Of a stretch of 64,000 nt of DNA, positions 55,395 to 61,528 are shown piece after piece. The stretch covers positions 1-64,000 of the forward strand of contig NZ_JACJOO010000016.1 in the NCBI RefSeq assembly GCF_014695575.1. The letters run 5' to 3'. The position numbers and the translations under genes were made by a program. Source of the stretch: Leptolyngbya sp. FACHB-8. Its GTDB lineage: Bacteria; Cyanobacteriota; Cyanobacteriia; Elainellales; Elainellaceae. Under the pieces are notes generated by a model, which saw nothing but the letters and a program-made list of their open reading frames with translations, did not search any database and was not told the origin of the DNA. Every line of letters starts with the position of its first letter. The stretch's first letter is position 1.

Positions 55395-55591
55395 ATCGGG
55401 TATTTCTAATGTCGAGCTTGCTTAAGGATGCGATGCTATTACTATAGCTAGCATTCCTGCAAAGGGGATGGCTTGTATACGAAACTCCATGTAATCATCC
55501 ACGGCTTTACAAGTTTTAAGAATGCCTGAATTGGAGAGTTTCGATTTACTTCTTTTGCTCGGCTAACGAATGATATAGATTTTTTCAGTTC

Positions 55592-56506
55592 TTAACGCCT
55601 TGTCTGTAGCCATTCGTCAGAAACCCTTTGTTGGTTCCATGCTACAGCTTGTTCAACCTTACGAATACGACGCAATTGATCTTGTACCAGTAGGTCTGGA
55701 TTATTGTTAAATCCGCTGGCGTCTAGTTCCCCCGTTTGAGAGTCATAATAAGACCTCACACGGGCACACAATATGATGCTGTGCTGCGGCTTGTTCTGGC
55801 GCTGACAATTCTTAAGATTCGAGATAAATGCAGTTCCCGCAGCAGGGGATTGAATCCATAAATCAACGCCCTGGATCAACAGCCTTGGGTTTAACATGAC
55901 TCCCTGTTGTGCCCCATCCTCTAGGAGGGATGGAATCACTGTCGTCTGAATGTGGTTAATGGCTTGTTGGTCTGCATGTCTGGCAGAAATCGCGTTTCCC
56001 TGCCAGGAAAAAGTTCCTTGATTAATAGCCTCATTCGCTGGGTCAACGTGAGATTGCCAGGCAGAGGTTCTGTCTCCTTCAATTGTTCGGGTTCCTTCTG
56101 CCATGCCGATCGCGATCGCTCCTACACTATTGGTAGTTGCAAACAATGTTTGAGCCTGTTCGAGTGTTAGTGAAGGTGGAGGCCACAAGACCTCAAAGTT
56201 TTTTACTTGCCCTGGAAGAACCTGGGGGCGAGAAGGCAGAAGTTGAGCGGCCCCCCATCCTGTCATTAAGGCCAACTGAAGCAGCATGAGGAATCGCCAA
56301 GTGCGACGTCGAAGTCCTCGTTTTAGCTGACGCCGTTGAGAAGCAGGAGAAAGATAGCACCCGTTCACAGAGTTTTTGCGGAATGTGCCTGCCTGGTGCC
56401 GTCTAAATCGCTGCTGCCGTTGCAAATGGGATGAATGCCGAAGCAAGAAAAAAAGTTCTCCAAAAAGACTATTAAGAACAAGATATTGCAGAGTATTTTC
56501 TGTCAC
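55592..56506 (-). CDS. Membrane-anchored extracytoplasmic protein, cyanobacterial family
   Basis: Up to 304 residues. A basic N-terminus (RRQLKRGLRRRTWR) leads into a signal anchor (FLMLLQLALMTGWGAAQLL, ~72-90). The extracytoplasmic domain contains the pattern IGMAEGTRTIEGDRTSAWQS, HVDPANE, NQGTFSWQG, which I recall from a cyanobacterial family of secreted proteins (AEGTR...GHxDPGN...GTFSxQ). That pattern is reminiscent of lysozyme-like or peptidoglycan-active folds, but activity is unproven. Two Cys (NLKNCQRQ, IILCARV) could bond. The first codon is GTG 56506; residues 1-45 may not be translated. Confidence 0.65.
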   Translation of the reverse strand: MTENTLQYLVLNSLFGELFFLLRHSSHLQRQQRFRRHQAGTFRKNSVNGCYLSPASQRRQLKRGLRRRTWRFLMLLQLALMTGWGAAQLLPSRPQVLPGQVKNFEVLWPPPSLTLEQAQTLFATTNSVGAIAIGMAEGTRTIEGDRTSAWQSHVDPANEAINQGTFSWQGNAISARHADQQAINHIQTTVIPSLLEDGAQQGVMLNPRLLIQGVDLWIQSPAAGTAFISNLKNCQRQNKPQHSIILCARVRSYYDSQTGELDASGFNNNPDLLVQDQLRRIRKVEQAVAWNQQRVSDEWLQTRR

Positions 56507-57072
56507 GTCTATCTTGTGCTGGACTTTTTACTAAGGTGCTCTTCTGCCTTTTAGAAGGTTTTTAGAAAATGAAATAATTGCTTTGATCCCTGAAAGGACC
56601 TTCAAATAAGGCAAAAAAGGAAATATGAGAGCAGCTCGCTTACTGATTAAAAAAGCCTATATAAGTCTTTCGGATTGATAAGGTATAAGCGATGGATGTA
56701 AGACAAGTCTCATATCCATCGCTTATACCCATCAGTTCGGACAATGCTTTATCTATTTAAGATGAACCGTATGAAGATGGTTAAGTAGGTGATTGTGATC
56801 GAATATTAAGGCTCAAAAGACTGTGGTGTCCGTAAAGCAGACAGCGTAACCTTTTGGACCTTGTATTCAATTAAGTTGAGCTACTTAAGAATACAGTTGA
56901 GGCTCGTTAAAGAGGGCAGAAAAGCGTTTTTAAATACTCCTCAGGGCTGTGTTTCGCAATCTCAGCGTAAAGGAACAGATCTCAGCCTTCGTCTTTCTCC
57001 ATCATGGGAGAGGGCTTTAATTTCTTTTACCCCTATGATGCTGTGGATAATGAATTGATGAGGTTATTTAAG
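56507..57072. other. Divergent intergenic region with hairpins
   Basis: 566 bases. A 16-bp perfect inverted repeat (56682-56697 with 56714-56729) has further AGAC/GTCT pairing in its loop. A TGTATTC/GAATACA pair lies near 56863-56889 and encloses TTCAATTAAGTTGAGCTACT, matching the flank of the 60.8-kb element. The promoter of the small membrane protein gene should lie downstream of it. Confidence 0.55.
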
Positions 57073-57297
57073 ATGAATACCTTATTGCTAGAAGTGGCAG
57101 AACAGATTACTGATGATACGGCAGCTTATTCCACTAGCCTGGTAGCTGTTTACGTTATTGGATTTGTGGCCGCTGCATTTTTGGGTTCTGTTGCTTGGTA
57201 CAACTCGAAGCGTCCTCGGGGTTGGGAAAATAAAGAGCGGCCTGCTGCTGTGCCTGATTTGGATAAATCGGAATTTATCAACAACGAACCGAGCTAA
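57073..57297 (+). CDS. Small single-helix thylakoid-type protein (Psb35-like?)
   Basis: 74 residues from ATG 57073. The frame is open 23 codons upstream, but that part is not protein-like. One transmembrane helix (STSLVAVYVIGFVAAAFLGSVAW) is followed by YNSKRPRGWENKERPAAVPDL, a pattern shared by small conserved cyanobacterial membrane proteins. I suspect relationship to Psb35 (Ssl2148), a small protein of the CP47 assembly module, but cannot confirm it from memory. A GC-rich hairpin terminator follows. Confidence 0.7.
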   Translation: MNTLLLEVAEQITDDTAAYSTSLVAVYVIGFVAAAFLGSVAWYNSKRPRGWENKERPAAVPDLDKSEFINNEPS

Positions 57298-57335
57298 TGG
57301 TTTCTCCTGTACCAGAGAGTGCTTAGACGTAGGGC

Positions 57336-57367
57336 GGGGTGCGATGGAGCGATCGCGCCCCATTTTT
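57336..57367 (+). terminator. Rho-independent terminator
   Basis: A 10-bp stem with one T-G pair (57336-57345 with 57352-57361) is followed by ATTTTTG, 38 bases after the small membrane protein gene. Confidence 0.75.
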
Positions 57368-57566
57368 GTGTCCTCACTACTCCAAAATTCAAATAATCCT
57401 ATTTTGCCGCCTCGTTGTAACAGAAATAGAATCCCCAAGTTTTGCAGTAAAAATTAGCACCATCTTCCTAATGTTGCACTTTAGCTTCTAACTGGGGATC
57501 GAGGAAATGCTTGATTAAATCCTTTATGGTTAAGCATATTGAGCAGCAGTGTCTGAGGAATGTCCG

Positions 57567-58658
57567 ATGGTATCCGAACCTAGTGGCTCGTCACCCAAAC
57601 GCATTGCGTTTTTAGTCGAAAACCACTTTGAGGATGTGGAGTTCCAGATTCCATTTACGGCTCTTCGACAAGCCGGGGCTGAGGTGAAAATCCTGGGTAG
57701 CCGGATGACAGATGAGTATGTAGGAAAGCATGGAAACGTTCACATTCGCCCTGATGCCAGTACAACGGAAGTACGTGCTGAAGATTTTGATGGGTTTGTA
57801 ATCCCAGGTGGTTATGCCCCTGATCGACTGCGTACCTTCGATCAAACTGTGCGTCTGGTCGTGGATGCGATCGCTCAAAACAAAATCATTGCCACTGTCT
57901 GCCACGGCCCTCAGCTTTTAATCGAAGCCGACCAGCTGCACGGTAAGCAAGCTACTGGTTTTCGTGCCATCCGTAAGGATATGCAGAATGCTGGAGCCAA
58001 TTATGTGAACCAGGCTGTTGTCGTAGATGGGAATTTAATTACTTCCCGTCGACCCGGGGATATGGTTCCCTTCACCCTGACCCTGCTCAATAAGCTGAAC
58101 CTTCAAATTCCAGGTAAAGCTCTGCCTAATCCAGATGAGCAACAGTATGAATTGTGGCATCTGGCCGAACAGTGGGGTGGCTCAACCCTTGATGAGATTG
58201 TCAGTGCCTTGAGCCGTGTTTTTCTAAGTGAACGCTATACTCTCACTGAGTTTCAGCATTATGAACGCATGGTCGAGGAAGCTGATGTGAAAGCCATCTT
58301 CCGAGACATCGAATCGATGAAGGCTAATCACATCGAGCTGCTGGAACGTCGCTTGCGGGGCCTCAAAGGGGCTGTTACCTGGCAAGCCGTGCGGAAAGAT
58401 GCTTTTACCCCTCTCCAAGACTATCGGCAGGCTGCAGATACGGGAGTGATATTGCGGCGATCGCTCGGAGACTTACAAACGGGCGCTATTGATGCTAACC
58501 AATTTGCATCTCAACTCACAGATCCCATTACCGTGCAGCTCTTAGAGCAAATATCCATGAACCTGGAGCGCTATGAGGAGCAATTGGGTGATTTATACCG
58601 TACCCGCATGGGCACCCAGGTCCAGCCTCCCATTCCTACAATGCCTGCTGCGTGCTGA
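57567..58658 (+). CDS. DJ-1/PfpI domain fused to a helical domain
   Basis: 363 residues from ATG 57567 (GTG 57549 possible). Residues ~10-185 are a DJ-1/PfpI glutamine-amidotransferase-like domain: IAFLVENHFEDVEF with the conserved Glu, DFDGFVIPGGYAPDRLR, and the nucleophile elbow TVCHGPQLLIEA with the reactive Cys. Such proteins act as proteases, glyoxalases or deglycases in stress; which applies here is unclear. Residues ~195-350 are all-helical, with ESMKANHIELLERRL reminiscent of the ferritin-like four-helix fold. The fusion is unusual. First gene of a probable operon with the RaiA-cold-shock gene 85 bases downstream. Confidence 0.85.
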   Translation: MVSEPSGSSPKRIAFLVENHFEDVEFQIPFTALRQAGAEVKILGSRMTDEYVGKHGNVHIRPDASTTEVRAEDFDGFVIPGGYAPDRLRTFDQTVRLVVDAIAQNKIIATVCHGPQLLIEADQLHGKQATGFRAIRKDMQNAGANYVNQAVVVDGNLITSRRPGDMVPFTLTLLNKLNLQIPGKALPNPDEQQYELWHLAEQWGGSTLDEIVSALSRVFLSERYTLTEFQHYERMVEEADVKAIFRDIESMKANHIELLERRLRGLKGAVTWQAVRKDAFTPLQDYRQAADTGVILRRSLGDLQTGAIDANQFASQLTDPITVQLLEQISMNLERYEEQLGDLYRTRMGTQVQPPIPTMPAAC

Positions 58659-58743
58659 TCTCTTAAGGGCCTAATGCCACTGTGCATGAAATGAAATTGC
58701 TTTAGCTCAACAGGTTAGATGCCACCGTGATACAGGAGTACCC

Positions 58744-59364
58744 ATGAGAATCCCCGTTGACATTACCTACCGCAACGTTGAGAAAACAGATGCACTTGAG
58801 ACGTTGATTCAGGAAAAACTCGCCAAATTAGATGAGGTCTGTGACCATATCATGGGCTGCCATATAGCCATTGAGCAGGTCCACACTAGTCCTCAAGAAG
58901 GCTCTCCCTACCGGGTTCGCATCGACATGACCATACCACCTCAGCACGAACTGGCTGTGGTCAAAAGTCCCAATGAAGGGGGGCAATACGATTCCCTTGA
59001 AAGTGTTATTCGAGATGCCTTTGACGCGGCTCGTAAGCAGCTGAAGAAACTCACCGAACGGCAACACCAGAAGGTGAAGCACCATCCCGAGCAAGTAACG
59101 GGAGGCATCATAACTCAACTTTTTGCCAGCGAAGATTATGGGTTTATCAAAACCCTCGATTCCCAGGATATCTATTTCAACCGAAACAGCGTTCTCAACG
59201 ACGATTTTGATCGCTTAACGGTGGGGACTGGGGTTCGATTCTTCGTGGTAGACGGTGTGGAAGGCCCCCGAGCTAGCACAGTACAGATTGTGGATAAGCC
59301 AGGGGTTAGCTCTGAGAAAGTCGAAGAGCACCACGTAGATGTGCCAAATGGATGGGGCACATAA
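58744..59364 (+). CDS. Ribosome hibernation factor-like (RaiA/HPF) and cold-shock domain fusion
   Basis: 206 residues. The N-terminal ~105 residues match the RaiA/HPF S30AE fold (IPVDITYRNVEKTDALETLIQEKLAKLDEV, VRIDMTIPPQHELAVVKSP, VIRDAFDAARKQLKKL), which binds the 30S decoding centre in resting cells. Residues ~118-185 are a cold-shock/S1-like barrel: TGGIITQLFASEDYGFIKTLDSQDIYFNRNSV shows the RNA-binding GFI and IYF strands, then GTGVRFFVVDGVEGPRA. It could dampen translation and bind RNA under stress. Second gene of the probable operon; ATG at 58744 after CAGGAG. Confidence 0.9.
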   Translation: MRIPVDITYRNVEKTDALETLIQEKLAKLDEVCDHIMGCHIAIEQVHTSPQEGSPYRVRIDMTIPPQHELAVVKSPNEGGQYDSLESVIRDAFDAARKQLKKLTERQHQKVKHHPEQVTGGIITQLFASEDYGFIKTLDSQDIYFNRNSVLNDDFDRLTVGTGVRFFVVDGVEGPRASTVQIVDKPGVSSEKVEEHHVDVPNGWGT

Positions 59365-59407
59365 GGTTCTTTGAACCATGTAACCAGTTGTTGTTAGGAG
59401 AGGGTTT

Positions 59408-59770
59408 ATGACGCAAGAATCTAATAAAGCAAATGTCAACAAGCAGGGTGAAATTCACCAGCCGCTCCAGCCGGAGGATGTCAGTCCCGAGCAGAAGCAT
59501 GAGATCGCGGAAATTATGCGGAAAGAGCACCCAACCGTGAATCCGGGCGATCGAATTGACGAGAGCAAAACTCTGGAAGAGAAGGCTCAACAGGTTGCAG
59601 TCGACGCGCCTGATATTACGGGCGATCACATTGTCGTTCCCACCTATTTCATTGTGGATGAACCCGATGGCGAACGTAAAGCGTTGCACCACGTTAAGGA
59701 TGCTGAAGAAATTTCTGATGTTATCCGTCAAGCTCGAATGAATGAGAACGGTGAGCGTGAGTGGTGGTAG
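59408..59770 (+). CDS. Hydrophilic 120-residue protein, unknown
   Basis: A highly charged, soluble protein without Cys or membrane segment. The first ~75 residues look disordered (HQPLQPEDVSPEQKHEIAEI, RKEHPTVNPGDRIDESKTLE). A possible small fold follows (HIVVPTYFIVDEPDGERKAL, DAEEISDVIRQARMNENG). No family recognised. AGGAG seven to eight bases before ATG 59408 is a good ribosome binding site. It is 43 bases after the RaiA-cold-shock gene and before a strong terminator, so it is probably the third gene of that operon and linked to stress or dormancy. Confidence 0.75.
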   Translation: MTQESNKANVNKQGEIHQPLQPEDVSPEQKHEIAEIMRKEHPTVNPGDRIDESKTLEEKAQQVAVDAPDITGDHIVVPTYFIVDEPDGERKALHHVKDAEEISDVIRQARMNENGEREWW

Positions 59771-59855
59771 AAGAATAAATCTTTTGTATATGTGATGTGC
59801 AAAAGATAGTTTAAAGGCTTAGATAGTTGTCTAAGAGGCTAACGAAATGGATTGC

Positions 59856-59885
59856 AAGGCGGAGAAAAACTCCGCCTTTTTTATT
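59856..59885 (+). terminator. Rho-independent terminator of stress operon
   Basis: A 9-bp GC-rich stem (59856-59864 with 59870-59878), a 5-base A loop and a run of six T residues. It ends the DJ-1 / RaiA-CSD / 120-residue operon. Confidence 0.93.
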
Positions 59886-60204
59886 GGTTTTGAAACCGAT
59901 ATCATTCTATCTATAGCTAGAGCCATTTCTGGGCTAATAAGAATGGCTATGAGTATATGCCATATTTTGAAACCTTATGTAATAGAGACATTACACCCAC
60001 ATTCCATCCAAAAGGAGCACAAAAAATAAGATAAAATTATATTGAACGTTATGTAAACACTTGTGTAGATAACCTTGATAATCCATCAAGAATATTGCAT
60101 AACAATACCAATCTAAAGGTAGATTCATTTCTTGTGCTCGTCTTTTAATCTATAGATAAGTTACTTCTGATCAGAAGAAATATTTCGTACCTCTAATTAA
60201 GGTG

Positions 60205-60420
60205 ATGGATATGCCAGACGAAGAAAACAAATCATCAGAAGATGCAAATTATACTCCTGCTCCTGGTGGTGGTCTGCAGACCCCCATTGATGAGCGGCTT
60301 CGTACCACTGGCCAGAACGCATGGAAAGCTAACGTGCGTGAAGGCGCTGAGCCGGAAGCTCCTGGTGACAAAAATATCGATGCACCCGGCAACCCGAATC
60401 AGGGTACCGATGCTCGTTAA
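60205..60420 (+). CDS. Small disordered hydrophilic protein
   Basis: About 70 residues, rich in Asp, Glu, Pro, Gly and Asn with no hydrophobic core: DEENKSSEDANYTPAPGGGL, TPIDERLRTTGQNAWKANVR, GNPNQGTDAR. It may be intrinsically unfolded, like some desiccation-related proteins. AAGG at 60199-60202 would serve ATG 60205 or, with better spacing, ATG 60211. Flanked by terminators on both sides, so it has its own promoter. No family recognised. Confidence 0.65.
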   Translation: MDMPDEENKSSEDANYTPAPGGGLQTPIDERLRTTGQNAWKANVREGAEPEAPGDKNIDAPGNPNQGTDAR

Positions 60421-60455
60421 TTGTAAATTTGATCCTTCTCTTAGCTAGTCCTCAG

Positions 60456-60492
60456 AGTGATACAAGGTTTAATCTTGTATCACTTTACTTTT
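60456..60492 (+). terminator. Rho-independent terminator
   Basis: A perfect 11-bp stem (60456-60466 with 60474-60484) followed by TTACTTTTTT, 35 bases after the small hydrophilic protein gene. Confidence 0.88.
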
Positions 60493-60527
60493 TTATCTAT
60501 ATCCACGTCTTGCATCTTTCTAAAAAC

Positions 60528-60587
60528 AAACAGCAAAGCCTTAATTTCTCATCGTTTTATGATGGAAAAATTAAGGCTTTGCTGTTT
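60528..60587. repeat. 20-bp perfect hairpin
   Basis: Arms 60528-60547 and 60568-60587 match perfectly, and the 20-base loop has its own CATC/GATG pairing. A further 9-bp repeat (60610-60618 with 60644-60652) lies just beyond. Confidence 0.75.
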
Positions 60588-60781
60588 AGGGCTGCTTTAA
60601 GGGTTGCACCCATGCACGGGGATGTTCTGCTAAATAGAAAAGTCGTGCATGGATCCCCCAACAGAATTCCTGTATTTCCCATATTTAAAAGTGGGGGTAT
60701 GAATTAGCCGCATCTTCATGGGTTGACTTCTGCCACTGCGACTAGACTGACAATTTTACATGCAGCATATTGTGATTTAGT

Positions 60782-60936
60782 GGGTACGAGAGATAGATGT
60801 GAGGTTTCATCCCATAAGTAGGTAGGTGTAAATAAACATAAAACCCAAAATGCTGTACCGCCCGCGAAGCGGGCGGTACAGCATTTTGGGTTTTATGTTT
60901 ATTTAGGTTGAACTACTTATCTGTCTCTCGTACCTC
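60782..60936. mobile_element. MITE-like element with 37-bp perfect central hairpin
   Basis: Central arms 60829-60865 and 60869-60905 pair over 37 bp around a GAA triloop. A 7x7 internal loop separates them from ATAAGTAG/CTACTTAT (60814-60821 with 60913-60920). Outer ends GGTACGAGAGATAG and CTGTCTCTCGTACC are near-complementary, with 17 extra bases on the left. No coding capacity. Confidence 0.75.
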
Positions 60937-61528
60937 ACCGAACTGGAAAGGTTTATATGTAAGGGTTCCATATAGAAGAAATGACGTAATAAATTACAAA
61001 ACACAACTGCTTTTAAGTATTTCTTACAAGTACTTCTATGTATTTTTCCATAAAGGCCCGAAACCGGAATTATACAGATGGTGCCCTATTAGGAAACTCA
61101 TTTCATCCGTAGAAAGAAGCTTGTCTATGAACTGCGTTTGGCGTTATTAAAGTATTAATTAGATTCCTTTGTAAAAGGGGTGATTTTGTGTCGTAACCTG
61201 CATAGGTAATTCCTATGCTGTGTTTCCTTAGGAAATCCCCATAAAAAGCCATAGAGGGCATCTTCTACCTAAGATGGCTAACATGGAGTAAGTCCTTCTA
61301 ATCTGACGTAACTTTTTGTCAAAGAAATTATTTCCAGAAAGCTGTAAGTGAAAACCCTTATAAGAGTAGACCTCAAGTTTCATAACTGAAATGGTAGAAA
61401 TGAAACTTTTTTGCAGCTTTTTCACACTTTTTGGGTTAACTAAACTTTTGAGAATCGTAGTTGAGTAACTTCATACTTCCTCCGTAACAGTTATAGGCTG
61501 ACACAGCATCTAATCTAGAGTCATAAAT
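60937..61528. other. Intergenic region before terminal kinase gene
   Basis: About 590 bases. A small palindrome (61200-61218, GCATAGG/CCTATGC) is the only structured feature. Short frames on both strands (60908-61150 and 61228-61425) lack ribosome binding sites and family resemblance and were not accepted. Confidence 0.45.

Noticed and set aside
4007-60936. CRISPR array from the repeated hairpins
   Set aside because: Copies are dispersed kilobases apart with different lengths; there are no regular spacers and no cas genes.
60908-61425. Two short frames before the terminal kinase
   Set aside because: One begins inside the arm of the 60.8-kb element, the other has no ribosome binding site; neither resembles a protein family.
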